NCBI GenBank assembly: GCA_037892935.1
Contig: JAYXKI010000016.1
Span: 62,001 to 126,000 of the forward strand
Length of the DNA: 64,000 bases
Reading direction: 5' to 3'
Origin: Phlebopus portentosus
Taxonomy: Eukaryota; Basidiomycota; Agaricomycetes; Boletales; Boletinellaceae
Part shown: positions 45,905-58,603 of the stretch, piece after piece
How the letters are laid out: each line of letters opens with the position of its first letter
How positions within the stretch are numbered: the first letter of the stretch is position 1
Notes under the pieces: model-generated
The model's database searches: none
What the model was told of the DNA's origin: nothing
Seen by the model: only the letters and a program-made list of their open reading frames with translations
Translations under genes and position numbers: made by a program

Positions 45905-46275
45905 CTGCATCGGTGTCCCCACTTGTGATCCTCTGCCGCCGCTCGGTTCAGACCGTTTGTGATTCTTCCTCAATGTTCTGATGCAGCCATCACTCTTCTA
46001 GTAATCACTCCTGGGATTTTCAATTTCTCCCCACCCCTGAGGCCGCCTTTCGTGTTTCTTCGCCGCCGTCCGGCGTCAACCGATTGTGATTCTTCCTCAA
46101 CATCCCGACGCAGCCGTCACTCTTCTAGTAATCACTCTGGGGATTTTCGACTTTTATCTGCATCACCATCCCCTCTCAGGATTCTTCGCCGCCATTCAGT
46201 TTGGGGGACTTGCGATACTTCCTCGACGTCTCGATGCAGCTGTCACTCTTCTCGTGCCCGCCGCTACCGCCGGCG
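45905..46275 (+). repeat. tandem repeat, ~125-bp unit, almost 3 copies
   Basis: The word TGATTCTTCCTCAA (or close) followed by GACGCAGCC-CACTCTTCTAGTAATCACTC recurs at about 45959, 46084 and 46210, spaced 125-126 bp, with CTTCGCCGCC in between. The copies are about 75-85% alike. The unit length is not a multiple of three, so the repeats sit in different frames of the overlapping ORFs, which argues against a repeat protein. Confidence 0.75.
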
Positions 46276-46935
46276 CCGGCACCTCCCCTGCGTCTGAATC
46301 CAGTTTGCCACTTCTCGATGCCTCCGCCGCCTCCGTGTCATTCTACCGCTGACACCACTTCCCTTTCGAGTGGTGTCGACACTCTCTCACCTCCGCCTTC
46401 TCTGTGTCGTTCCCACCTCATCTCCCCGACTACCAGCCAGAATCGCACTAGTGTGATTATCCACCGCCGCTGCATACAGCCCACCGCTTTGACCCCTTCA
46501 CCAGTTCAGTTGGACTCGGTGGTCCCTATTCATCCTCTCGGACCCTGCCGAGATTTGTATCACTGCGGCGAGTTATTCGACGGTGCGGCGGATCCACCTG
46601 ACGCCTGGATTCTTGTGCATCTGAGCTGAGTGTCGCTTCTGAAAGTCTGTAGGTAGTCTGTAGATCTGGTAGGACTTCTCCTTTTTCCTCTCGACACCTT
46701 TGACATCGCCTCCCTGTGGTCGAATGCCACCGCCACCTTTGTCCCTATCTAGGAGAGTCTGATAGTCTACAATGGACCATCATGAGAGATGAGGCACTAC
46801 GGCAAAGAGATAGGAGCAGTGACGCATGTGAGGATGAAGGGTTAACTCATATGTTGAGTCGCCACTTGATCTCGAGCCATCACCATCTTCACAGTCACCA
46901 TCTCTACAGCTTATGTTGAGCATTCATTCATGCAA
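46276..46935. other. no supported gene
   Basis: Pro- and Ser-rich open frames (to 46629) that grow out of the tandem repeat; no motif. The end is replaced by transposase homology from about 46936. Confidence 0.3.
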
Positions 46936-48122
46936 CCCCAGCAACGTGGCAGATGGCTGTTCAACGATTTACAGGAATGCATCATCACTATGAACAAGAA
47001 ACTCAGCGCCTCTCAGATTGCAGCCTTGACTGACATACCCAAGACAACAGTTTTCTAGATAATATGAGAGTTCAAGCACAATGGGACTGTTGCTGCACAT
47101 GAACTTGGTTTTTGTGGAAGGCCTCGAGTGCTTGATTATATCCACACCGAGGTATGCACATGTTGAAACCTGTCCTGGTAGCTGTTGGTTCACACCACAT
47201 AGTTCCTTTTCAGGTCACTAAGCAATCTCAATGACTGTTACATCAACGAGTTGAGGCTACTGCTCCAGGAAAGATGGGAGAAGGAGGCTTCGGATGCAAC
47301 TATATGCAGGTCCTTGCTGCGCACCGGTTTCACACTTAAGAAGGTGGCTGTCTCTGTTGCTTTGCTTCCCCACGCAGTCTATGCAAACTGAAATTGTCGT
47401 GGTCTAGTTATCAAAAAGGGCTCTTGAGCGGAATGAAACTCTGCGTGCACAGTACATCGCACATATCACCTCTCAGTACACAGCGGAACAGCTGGTATTT
47501 GTCAGAGAGTGCTTGTGATTGGCGGGCTTTTCTTCACAACACTGCTTGGGCCCTTGAGGGTCACCATGCGTGTTACAAGCAGTTTTTCAATAGGGGGAAA
47601 TAGTGATTCTGCCTCTTGTAGTGCATCACAAGCTTCTGATTCACTCCGTTAGCTTCTCTGTCTTGCCAGCTATCAGCCTCAATGGGACAATCGACTGCAC
47701 TATCGTACAGGGCGCATTCAATACCAAATTGTTCACGGAATTCATCACCAGCCTGTTGGACAAAATGCATCCCTTCCCCAGTAATCAATCAGTTATCGTA
47801 ATAGACAACTGCCCGATACACAAGGCTCCTGAGATTTGGGAGCTCATCGAATCTCGGTCTGTCTCACTAGCAATGCAAGTTGCAGCATGTACTGACCCCT
47901 TTGCTTAGGGGTGTCAGGCTTGAATTTCTTCCTCCTTACTCACCAGACTACAATCCTATTGAACTTGCATTCTCCGTAATCAAGTCCAGGTTAAAACGGC
48001 AGGGTCCCGGTCCTCAGGATGACGCTTCAGTTGTTGAGCAACTCTGCAGGCAGGTGTATTCCATTAATTCTTTGGATAGTTATTCCTTCTTTTGCCACTG
48101 TCACTATGATGTGCTTGTATAG
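46936..48122 (+). pseudogene. Tc1-like transposase of the two-gene unit, copy 3
   Basis: In order: FNDLQECIITMNKKLSASQI and AALTDIPKTTVF then TAG (about 46960-47058), NDCYINELRLLLQERW (about 47230-47280), a degraded first Asp block (ESACDWRAFLHNTAWALEG, about 47507; the usual VDE is SE here), SVIVIDNCPIHKAPEIWELI (about 47790-47850), and GVRLEFLPPYSPDYNPIELAF (about 47910-47970) followed by IKSRLKRQGPGPQDDASVVE and a stop at 48120-48122. Intron-like gaps match the other copies. Stops and the altered first catalytic block indicate it is inactive. The leader is missing. Confidence 0.78.
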
Positions 48123-48260
48123 GCTGTTGAATCTGAAGATAGTGTATGTTTACAGACTAAGAATCGTCGATCTCCGGAGGGCTAGTAAGCGAGCTGGGAA
48201 CACGTTTATAAGCAGCTACCTTCATTGCCACATCACTTTTTTTTTTTATCTCTTACTATC

Positions 48261-50399
48261 ATGAGTCCCACCCCTAGAAAACTTGCAGCTCACAAGACTG
48301 CAGCTCGTAAGACTGCTGGGACGAAGCAGGCATCCGCTGTCACAAGAAACTCCTCTCCCAAAAAAGCAGTAACGGCCCTGGAGCCCCAGCGAGCAAATAG
48401 CCCTCATTCGAACTCTCAAAATGCAGATGTCATTGCTGAAGGACCACGGAAATGAGGCTGGCCAAGGAAGGCAGAGCAGCCTGCTGTCAACAAGAACGGT
48501 GTTGAAGAGATGGTAGTACTGATAGTCTTGTCTTCTGGTATTGCACTCATACTTCATAACAGAAAAACATAGAAGCGGAGCCCACCACGACAAAAGCAAG
48601 GGGCCGGAGAGCTGCTGACAAGGACCTGACGTATCAATATGAAGAGCCCTATGATGAAGAACCATCACAACTTGATATTGCCCGAATGGCTAATGATGAT
48701 CCGGGTCAAGAGTCAGATACCAACAGAGTCGGTACTGGTGATCCTTGGGACTTTGATAATCCGTTGATTGCAGCCGGTGCATAGACCATTATAGGAGTTT
48801 GTCAGTCTCTAATGATTTAATAGACTACGCTGACAATTTGGACCAAGAGTATAGATGTGACTCGTTAGTTGTATCTTATGTGCATTTTATGGAAAATCTC
48901 GAACGTGAAAAAGAGGAGCAGCAAGCTCCTAAAGAAACACGATCAACACTTGTCGTTCTGGTTGACGATGGGCGGGCTTTGTGCAAAATGAATGTCGAAC
49001 CTCAACACAGCATAATCAATGTGCATCAGAACGTGGCAAGTATTCTTCAGTGCTATCCCACCTTGGTTACACTAGGCTACACCGGTCCGTGGTTTAAGAA
49101 GATTGGGACAAAGATTCAACCATGGTATCTCGAATCTGATGTAGATCTTGATGAGCTTGTGCAAGGGTTCAAGAAGTATCTCGAGAAGCTGAAGAAGAAG
49201 TGCAAGGTCGATAGTGCAGGCGAAATTGTGCTTATGAACATGAATGATGAATGGGTAAATGTGATTGTTTGCCTTTCTCTCTTTCACGTGTTGATGCGTG
49301 AATTACGTTCCATTTAGAAGGGTTCTAAATGCTCAGGAAGCGTACTTCAGAATGCGACCAAACTAACCAGTGCAGCCGAAGCAATGAAAGGTGACCTGAA
49401 TGCAATGCTCGCACCTCATATCAAGGAGATCAAGCAGAACCTACAGTGCAGCATGCATCTGGAGGAAGTTTGTTATGTTCGTGCCGATGGCACCCATATA
49501 TATTATACAATGAAGAATTATTTTGATCATGCAAGGCTCCTAGTACGTGTCTTACTCTCATCTATGTGATTCTGGAGGCTTCTGAGCTTTTGTAGCTAAG
49601 TAAAGCTCCAGGCATGACAGCTTTAGAGGTTCCTAAGCAGCTGAACTTGCTCGACTACCACAAATCAAAGCGAACTGTGCAGACCACCTTAGGTTCAACT
49701 GCCATAGGCATGCAGCAGAGGCTTACAAACCAAGCTGGCACTGGTCAAGCACAAGTGGATGGGGATCCACAGACCAAACCAGGTGTAGAAAATTCCAGTG
49801 CTGGAAGGACTCGCCATGCATCACTATCGCCCGCCTCCCGGCCTGCACGAGACAGGCCGAGGGATGACAGAAGGTACTATGGATCATCGTGTGGAGAGAA
49901 GTGTCATCATAGCAGGAGCTGATCCATCAGAAAGAGGGGTCATAAACATCGCTATCGATCCTCGTCATCATCAGGGTGGGCGGACTCCAAAAGCTCTGCA
50001 GAAAGGGGTTATCACGATTGCAGTTCGTTATCCGAGGATGACTACAGGCACCACAGTTATTGGAACAGATACTCTGCATCGCGTCATAGTGGATATCATC
50101 ACAAAGGTCACCACAACAGAACTCAAGGCTCCCCATCCATGAGAAATAAAATTTGTGATTATCCTTTGGTGGAGATTTGGCTGAAGATGTGCGATGATCA
50201 CATGGAACGAGGGTGCAACAACATGAATTACTCAGTGCTGGCCGATGTTCTGAAATGTAATAGATATCTGCACATCAACCTGATTCTACTCAGGTTGACA
50301 ACCGATGAATTGATTTCAATGGCGTCACAGTTGGGTGTTCACATCATGCGCGGGCTTGCATCCGCCATGCTTTTCTATGCCCGGGAGGACATTGGCTGA
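48261..50399 (+). pseudogene. second ORF of the Tc1-like unit: AT-hook, RS-rich, SAM-like protein
   Basis: Begins 139 bp after the transposase stop. Exon 1 (48261-48512) starts MSPTPRKLAAHKTAARKTAG, rich in Lys and Thr like a histone tail, and has GPRK-stop-GWPRKAE, which reads as an AT-hook (RGRP core) hit by two C-to-T changes. Introns 48513-48562, 49255-49317 and 49543-49595 have GT-AG ends and keep frame. The middle has helical segments (ELVQGFKKYLEKLKKKCK); the last exon has an RS/His-rich stretch, TGA at 49920-49922 in frame, and a C-terminal SAM-like region (NYSVLADVLKCNRYLHINLI, LTTDELISMASQ, RGLASAMLFYAREDIG). A frame change near 48782 is the other lesion. It may be a DNA-binding helper of the transposase (inference). 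Confidence 0.6.
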
Positions 50400-50456
50400 A
50401 CGATAAAGACAATCATGTTCAATAGTAAACATGATATGTGTTACATACAGTCATGC

Positions 50457-50876
50457 TGTAAGGACTCGAACATTTTCCTTTTCTTTTCTTATGTCATCAT
50501 TTATTTTAATATTCTTTTTCCTTTTCTTTTATTTTTCTTATGCGCTTATTCATCCAATTGCCGGAACATTCCACAATGTTCCATCACGCTCACTAATCAT
50601 CCCATTCCTTGTTATGTGACTTCCCATTAGAGTAGACCTTTCCCGTGCTCAAAGTCTATATAAGTAGATAGTTTGACTCTTTCGTTCCTTGTCTTTCTAT
50701 TCTACTTACCTTCACTGCGACATAGGTATCTACTCTTGTATTATTAGTTTGCTGAATTCTACTTACCTTCACTGCGACATAGCGTGCGTATAGCCCAGCA
50801 ACTCGCGTTTAGCCAGTTGTTTGTTGTTTGTGTTGGCCGCCTCGAGATTGACGCCCGTTAGTCTCGCCGCCTAACA
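50457..50876 (+). repeat. chromovirus G4 5' LTR (hybrid, 420 bp)
   Basis: U3 is type A (with the GGAACATTCC palindrome at about 50562) but the part after the TATA box (50657-50663) and primer word (50691-50701) is type B (GCGTGCGTATAGCCC). Thus two LTR lineages are joined within one LTR. Primer-binding site follows at 50878-50888. Left flank CATGC is not matched by AAAGC after the 3' LTR. Confidence 0.88.
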
Positions 50877-51201
50877 TAATAGAAAGACCTACTCTCGAAC
50901 CCGTGGTTTAACCACTTGTTCGTCGCTACTCCACGCAGGAGACACATCGACGGTCAATGACCGCGCCCATCCCGGATTTATCCGAGCAACCCCTATCTTG
51001 CCCGTCAAGGTCCGACTGACTTTGATGTGTCCCGATAGTTCCCGAAACAATCAATCAATCCTCTAATCGTGGCGCTCCAAATCACTCTTCTGTGGAACTC
51101 GCATCAGACGTTCTCTTGGGTGACTCATAGAGTCCAATCGTCATCAAGCATCTCGTTCATCATCTACCTCGGTGCCTTCCGACTAGTCATCAATTTCAAA
51201 G

Positions 51202-52725
51202 ACGAGCCAGTCATCCGAAGTCAGTCCCATCCGAACACCATCCCGATCCCCGTTCCACCTCCGGCTTATCAAGGTGGATCTAACTGACGATCAGCGGGCG
51301 GCTCTCCCGACAAACACTAGGTGGAGCGCGTCGCAAGGACAGTATATTGTCAAGTCGGGCGATCAAACCTTCATTGCTTGGTGGGACGAGGCTGCGAAGA
51401 AGTGGTACTCTACCAGAGGGGACAAGTCCCAATATTGGAGAGCGAAACAAGAGGGTGAAGTAGACGATCTCGCACCCCCTACCCCCACACGATCAACGGC
51501 TTCATTACCAGGGCCATCAACATCGACAGGTCAGATGCCAGCTCCACCCATAGCACCCTCGTTGTCTTTCACCAAACCACGAGAGCCGGCTCCGCTCGTA
51601 CCAACAGACGAAGAGGAGGAAGACAAAGAAGAAGAACAAGAGATGTCGCTGTCGAAAGAGTCAATAACGGACCTTGCTACGGCGATCGCACTAGCACTCC
51701 AAGCAGCAGGAGAAGGAACGAGCCAAGGATCGAAGATGAACAAGGTTCATGTTGCCAAGCCCCGAGACTTCGATGGTGAACACGGATATGTCAACTTCAA
51801 ATGAGAGCTGCGCCTGTATGTTTATGCGTCGGAGTCAGAGTTTAGGACGAGCAAAGCAAAGATCATGTTCGCTCTGTCGTATATGAAGAGCGGTGCTGCT
51901 GCAAGCTGGGCAGAAAGCTACACGAGCGGCGCAATTGACGAACAGGGTAGGATAGCATTCAAGGACACTTGGGACGCTTTCCTAAAGAAACTTGACACCT
52001 TGTTTGATGATCTGGCTCGTTCCCAGAAGGCCTTCGAAAGGCTTGACGCGATGTACCAAGGGGACCTTAACGCCGACGAGTTCTTCAATAAGTTCGACAT
52101 TTGTCGAGTTGATGCTGGACTGGCCACAGAGGCTCATGACGAATGGCTGATGAGTCGCTTGAAACGAGCACTAAACCCGAAGGTGGTTGAAGGTATCATG
52201 CGCCTACCCAATGAGCCGACAACGTATGAGGAATTCAAGAAGGCTGCGGTCAAGGTCGACAGGGTCGAGCATCAGATCAGGGATCTGATGGCCAAGCATA
52301 GAAGGAAGACGGTCAGCTCAACAGTGATGAAACTAATGCCACCGCCACTAAGACGTCCGGTGCCGCCTCAACAAGCGACTCGCCCTCTCATCCCTCCCAC
52401 CCAAGATCGTCGTGATGCAACTGGAGTAACATATGGAGGCCTAGGTCAGCCGATGGAGGTGATGATGAATCAGGCGCGTCGCGCGCGCGCTTGCTATAAG
52501 TGTGGTCAAGTGGGCCACTACATTCGAGAATGCCCCCGAGGCCATGAAGCAATATGCGCAATCATTGCAGCCTTTGTTCCAGCAGACAGAAAGGCGCTCT
52601 TCAATGAACTCGGCCAAGTGAAGGAATCCTCCTTCGAAGAGGTCGACGACATCGATGTGCGAGCAGTGCCGACTGAACTGGAAGAACTCGTGGATGGCGA
52701 GGGTTTTCCAGAGGACCAGGCGTAG
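51202..52725 (+). CDS. chromovirus G4 gag (one nonsense codon)
   Basis: Starts at the conserved ACG (51202). Contains the Trp-rich N-terminal segment (RWSASQGQYIV, AWWDEAAKKWYS), an acidic run, capsid domain and zinc knuckle CYKCGQVGHYIRECP (about 52490-52535), ending [13 protein letters not shown] at 52723-52725. The only break is CGA to TGA at 51802-51804 (FK-stop-ELRLY). The slip site GGGTTTT is at 52701-52707 and the stem arms at 52714-52719 and 52738-52743. Confidence 0.87.
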
Positions 52726-55700
52726 ACGTCGGAACGACTGGTCAGTTTCCTAAAGGACTCTTTTCATTGGACTCGTTAAAATATAATCGTCCTGTTGTAC
52801 AATACCAAGATGCAAATATCAGTGACGGTTTCACCCTTCAAAAACTCCTTACCGACATGATACCTGATGAACCTGAAGTGGACAATGATGACTTCGACGT
52901 CTACACAGATTTGTTGGTTGGAAAAGTGAATGTGCAAGCAGGCGATTCAAACGAGCTTAGTGTGGAAGAGCGGAATCAAACCACTATAAAAAATGAGGTT
53001 GAGGTGGAAGCACCTTACCGCGAGAACGTTGTTGCTCAGGCGAACGATACTGAAGCAGTATGGGATGTGGTTGGCAGACGCGTGGCTGAGGTATGGCGCG
53101 AGGGCATAGTGGATGCAGATCAATTCATCTGGAGGGCAGGAGGAAAAGAGTTGGATGCCTTCATTAGCATCGTACATCCAAAGGTAGCAGGCGATGATGA
53201 AGTAGATTTGTCAAACCCTCTACTCGAAGAGGAAAACTTCATCAATGCTCATGCGCTAATCGACTCGGGATGCACGGGTTCATGTATCGACGAGGGTTTT
53301 GTCAAACGATATAGTTTCCCCACCCAAAGGTACATTTGGCCTAGACCAGTCTTCAATGCTGACGGAACAAGCAATGAGGTGGGATTGATCAAGGAATATG
53401 TAGTCGTGCGGATGTTCTTTGGGAAACATGAGGAGGAGATTCGACTGGCAGTGACATCCTTGGCATCGAGCAACATTTTCCTCGGACATGACTGGTTGAC
53501 GAAGCACAATCCTGAGATTGATTGGAGGTTGGGAACAGTCAAGTTCACACGTTGCTCTGATGAATGTGAGTTGTCACTATCGAGCGAGGAGATAGACGAA
53601 GAGTTTGTGAGGAATGTGCGGATGAAGGAGGCAGCGAAGTGGCCACCTTATCTGGAAGAATACGTGGACGTCTTTAGTGAGGAATCGTTCGAATGCTTAC
53701 CAAACCACCGAACGTGGGACCACGCTATTGACCTAAAACCGGATTTCAAACCCAGCGATTGCAAGGTTTATCCATTGTCGCCGAAAGAACAAGAGGCGAT
53801 GAAGGAGTTCATCGAAGAGAACCTAGCATTGGGATGTATCCGACAGTCAAAATCCCCGATGGCGTCTCCATTCTTCTTTATCAAGAAGGAAGATGGGAGC
53901 TTACGAGCGATCCAAGACTATCAAAAGCTCAATGAAGGGACAGTCAAGAACAAATATCCGTTGCCATTGATAAATGAGCTCATCGACAAGGTCAAGGATG
54001 CAAGGTACATCACGAAGCTTGACGTTCGTTGGGGGTACTACAACATCCGGATTCGCGAGGGAGACGAGTGGAAGGCAGTGTTTTGGACAAACCTAGGCTT
54101 ATTCAAACCCACAGTCATGTTCTTCAGCTTGTGTAATGCACCAGCGACGTTCCAAGGCTTTATGAACGACATCTTTCGGGAGCTAATTCATGAGGGTATC
54201 GTCATCATTTACCTCGATGACATTCTCATCTTCTCGAATGACCTAGAGGAACATCGCAGATGCACCAAACGAGTTTTTGAGATACTTCGCCAAAACGGAC
54301 TTTTCCTAAAGCCACAGAAGTGCGAATTCGAAGTTGACACAGTCAAGTACCTCGGACACATCATTGGCAATGGCAAAGTTCGAATGGATCCCAAGAAGAC
54401 GGCAGCAGTCCAGGAGTGGCCAAGCCCATGGAACGTCCATGAACTGCAACAATTCCTGGGACTAGGGAATTGGTTGCGACGTTTCATCAAGGATTACAGC
54501 TCGGTCGTCAAACCCTTAACTACGCTGACGGGTAAGGTGGAGTGGAAGTGGGGAGAGGAGGAACAACGAGCATTTGAAGAGTTGAAGGGTCGGTTGAGTA
54601 GTCCCCCGGTTCTAGCCATCCCGAACGAGGAGGGTCCTTTCCGGGTCGAAGCAGATGCGTCGGACTTTGCATCTGGAGGGGTGCTCCTTCAGAAACAAGA
54701 CGACAAGTGGAGGGTGATAGCCTATCGATCATCGACTTTCTTGGAGGCCGAACGAAATTACGAGATCTATGACAAAGAGATGCTCACAATTGTTCAAGCT
54801 CTTAAGGAATGGCGACAATACCTCCAAGGAGCCAAGAGATCTTTCGAAGTATGGACCGATCACGCAAACTTGACGTATTTCCGATCGCCTCAAAAGTTGA
54901 ATCGTCGACAAGCTCGTTGGCGACTCGATTTAGCCGAATTCGACTTCATGTTAGTACACAAGCCAGGGAAGACGTTGGGCAAGGCTGACATATTGTTGTG
55001 GCGGGCGGACTACAACAAGGGCGAACGGGATAATGAGGACGTCACATTCATCAGAGACGAATGGCTGGTCAGGGGAGCGGTGGAGACATTAAGAGATGTG
55101 CTGAGCGAAAAGATTCGAAAGGCACAAATAGAGTTGAATGAGGAAGAGAGACCGATGAACTTAGTGTTCGTAGATGGGTTGTGGAAAAAAGAGGTGACGG
55201 TTAAGCTCTTGAGGACGAAGACGAAGAAGTTTCAAAACGTTTTCATACCGACGAGCGTGAGGGAGGAAGTGATGAGGGAGTGTCACGACTCGACGTTAGC
55301 AGGCCACCCAGGAGCAAACAAGACCATCGCACTAGCAAGCAGAGGTTTCTGGTGGCCTAATATGTACATCGATGTCAGGAATTACGTGCGAGGATGCGAT
55401 CGTTGTCAGCAGACAAAGGCCCTCAGAACAACAAGGGCAAAGGTTTTGCACCCTAACGAGGTGCCGGAGGCACCATGGCAAGTTGTCACGGTCGACCTGA
55501 TCGGAGAGTTGCCGGAGTCAAATGGATTTAACGCGATTTGTGTGGTAGTCGACCGCTTCAGCAAACAAATCCATGCAATACCAACGACGACGAAATTGAC
55601 AGCAGAAGGGATGGCCAGGATTTATAGGGACCATGTCTTCCGATTGCATGGTTTACCTCGAAAGATCATCCATGACCGAGGGGTACAGTTCGATGTGAAG

Positions 55701-56639
55701 ATGATGAGGGAGTTGTACAAACTCCTTCACATCGAAGGTAATCCGTCAACAGCATACCACCCTCAAACTGATGGACAGACAGAACGAGTTAATCAAGAAC
55801 TCGAACAGTACCTTCGACTATACGTCAATCATCGGCAGTCAGACTGGGCGGACTGGTTAGCTCTTGCAGAGTTTGCGCACAACAATCGCAAACATTTGGC
55901 GACCAAACTATCACCCTTCTTCGTCAACACGGGACAACACCCTTCAGGCTTTACGGGCGTTGAAACGACTTCGTCCAATCTATCGGCAGAAGAGTTTGCT
56001 AAACATGTCAAGGGAATACACGAACTCGCTCAGGCCAATCTGACCCAGGCCAATGAAGACATGAAGCGCTTTTACGATCGTCATGCCAGAAAGTCAGTAG
56101 TATATGAGATGGGACAAAAGGTCTTCTTGGATGGTCAAAACATTAAGATGATCCGACCGATGAAGAAGATGGACGACAAATGGTTTGGCCCATTCGAGGT
56201 AATGGAAAAGGTGGGCACGAGCACGTATAAGCTAAAGATCCCAAAGACATGGAAACACGTTCATCCCGTCTTTAACGAGATCCTGCTCAAACCGGCTGTT
56301 CAACCGTTTTTCGAATCACAGAAGAAGCCACCTCCACCTCCGCCAGTGATCATTGACGAACAGGAAGAGTACGAGGTTGAAGAAATACTCGACTCACATC
56401 TACATCGAGGAAAGCTCCAATTCTTGGTCAAGTGGGTTGGATATGAGGAAGCGACATGGCAGCCGGAATCCGACGTCAAGGATAATGCACAGGAATCAAT
56501 TCAAGAATTCTATCGCAAACATCCTGGAGCTCCACAAAAGTTAACAATACCTCGACAAAGCATGCGAACACTGTATAGGTTCACGTCGTCAGAAGGATTA
56601 TGTGGTTGGTCGGGACGCCCAACCTTGAGAGGGGGGTGA
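52708..56639 (+). CDS. chromovirus G4 pol (open throughout)
   Basis: The longest intact frame in the window; 1290 codons are open from 52767, the -1 frame relative to gag. Positions counted from there: protease (LIDSGCTGS, ~166), reverse transcriptase (IYLDDILIFS, ~481), RNase H (VEADASDFASGG, ~627), integrase zinc finger (~838-885), catalytic residues VDLIGE (~909), HDRGVQF (~969), TERVNQELE (~1005), and chromodomain (~1198-1240), which in this family directs insertion to chromatin marks. There is no ATG at the start. Substitutions such as FWTNLGLFKP for FRTNLGLFEP, and LLWRAD for LLSRRAD-type sequence elsewhere, suggest it is beginning to decay. TGA at 56637 abuts the 3' LTR. Confidence 0.94.
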
Positions 56640-57102
56640 TGTAAGGACTCGAACATTTTCTTTTATTTTCTCATATCATCTTTCGCTTTATTTTATTTTA
56701 TTTCACCTTTCTTTTACATTACTAATCCTCATTTACTAATTCCATTCTCTCCGTCGTGGCTTATTCATCTTCAGTCATCAGCCATGACTAAATCCGCTCC
56801 TTCCGACTATGACGCTCACTAATCACTCCACTCTCTTATCATGTGACTCCTTATTAGAGTAGACCTTTCCCAGGCTCGAAGTCTATATAAGTAGATAGTT
56901 TGACTCATTTGTTTCCTTGTCTTTCTATTCTACTTACCCTCACTTCGACATAGGTATCTACTCTTGTATTAATAGTTTATTGAATTCTACTTACCCTCAC
57001 TTCGACATAGCGTGCGTATAGCCCGGCAGCTCGCGTTAGCCAGTTGTTTGTTGTTGTGTTGGCCGCCTCGAGATCGATGCCCATTAGTCTCGCCGCCTAA
57101 CA
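56640..57102 (+). repeat. chromovirus G4 3' LTR (type B, 463 bp)
   Basis: Type B in both U3 and U5, unlike the hybrid 5' LTR. Preceded by a G-rich polypurine tract (56630-56636). TATA box at about 56884. The sequence after it is the interior of another element's gag. Confidence 0.9.
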
Positions 57103-58603
57103 AAAGCACTCTTTGAAGAGCTCAGCCAAGTGAAGGAATCCTCTTTTGAAGAGGTTGATGAGGTCGACGTGCAAGCAGTGCCTACTGAGCTGGAAGAACT
57201 AGTGGAAGGTGAGGGTTTTCCAGAAGACCAGGCGTAGACGTCGGAACGACTAGTCAGTCTCCTAAAGGACTCTTTTTGTTGGACCTATTAAAATATAATT
57301 GTCCTGTTGTACAATACCAAGATGCAAATATCAGTGACAGTTTCACCCTTTGAAAAATCCTCACCGACGTGCTGCCAGACGAATCTAAAGATGACAACAA
57401 CGACTTCGAAGTCTATAAAGATTTGTTTGTCAGAAGAGCAGATGCACAAGTAGGCAAGTTGAGAGTGGAAGAGCGGATTCAAACCGCTATAATAAATGAG
57501 GTTGTGGTGGAAGCACCTTATCGTGAGAATATTGTTGCTTGGGCAAATGTTACCGAAGCAGTGTGGGATGTGGTTGGCAGATGCGCAGCTAAGGTATGGC
57601 GCGAAGGTATAGAGGATATAGAGCAGTTTGTCAGGAGGGCAGGTGGTAAAGAATTGGATGCTTTTGTCAGTATCGTACATCCTAAGGTTGCTGGAGACAA
57701 TGAAGTTGATCTGTCAAATCCTGGACTCGAGGACAAACACTTCATTGACACTCATGCTTTAATTGACTCAGGATGCACTGGCTCCTGCATCAATAAAGGT
57801 TTTGTTAAGCAATACGGGTTCCTGACTCAAAGATATATCTGACCTAGACCAGTCTTCAATGCTGATGGTACCAGCAATGAAGGCGGACTAATCAAGGAAT
57901 ACGTTGTAGTATGGATGTTCTTTGGCAAGCATGAAGAAGAGATCCAATTGGCGGTTACATCTTTGGCATCAAGTAACATTTTCCTCAGCCATGATTGGTT
58001 ACAGAAACATAACCCAGAGATCAACTGGAAGATTGGATCCATCAAGTTCACACGTTGTCCAGATGAATGCGATTCGATGTTGTCGAAAGAAGAGATAGAT
58101 GATGAGTATATCAGGAATGTGAGGATGAAGGAAGTGGCAAAGTGGCCACCTTACCTGGAAGAATATGCTGACATCTTTAGTGAGGAATCGTTCAAATGTT
58201 TACCAAACTATCAAATGTGGGACCACGCTATCGACTTGAAACTGGACTTCAGACCCAGTGACTGCAAGGTTTATCCGTTATCGCTAAAGGAACAAGAGGT
58301 GATGAAAGAGTTCATTGAGGAGAATCTAGCATCAGGATATATCCGACAGTCGAAATCTCCAATGGCATCACCTTTCTTCTTTATTAAGAAAGAGGATGGG
58401 AGCTTGCGAGCAATCCAAGACTACCAAAAGCTCAATGAAGGAATGGTCAAGAACAAGTACCTGTTGCTATTGATAAATGAGCTCATCGATAAGGTCAAGG
58501 ATGCAAGATACATCACAAAGCTTGATGTTCACTGGGGATACTACAACATTCAGATTTGTGAGGGTGATGAATGGAAAGCAGCTTTCAGGATGAACTTAGA
58601 CTT
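57103..58603 (+). pseudogene. chromovirus G5, gag end and pol 5' part
   Basis: Begins inside gag (KALFEELSQVKESSFEE), with slip site 57213-57219 and the gag stop at 57235-57237. Pol continues through linker, protease ([15 protein letters not shown]) and into the reverse transcriptase (LITKLDV-type block, YITKLDVHWGYYNI), ending at the LTR of G6. A stop follows RYI at 57841 and another frame break is near 57360. Many Arg to His/Gln/Cys and Pro to Leu changes relative to G2. Closest to G6 ([23 protein letters not shown]). Confidence 0.88.

Noticed and set aside
45959..46629. Repeat-containing protein encoded by the 125-bp tandem repeats.
   Set aside because: The unit is not a multiple of three and the frames drift; no splice or start signals.
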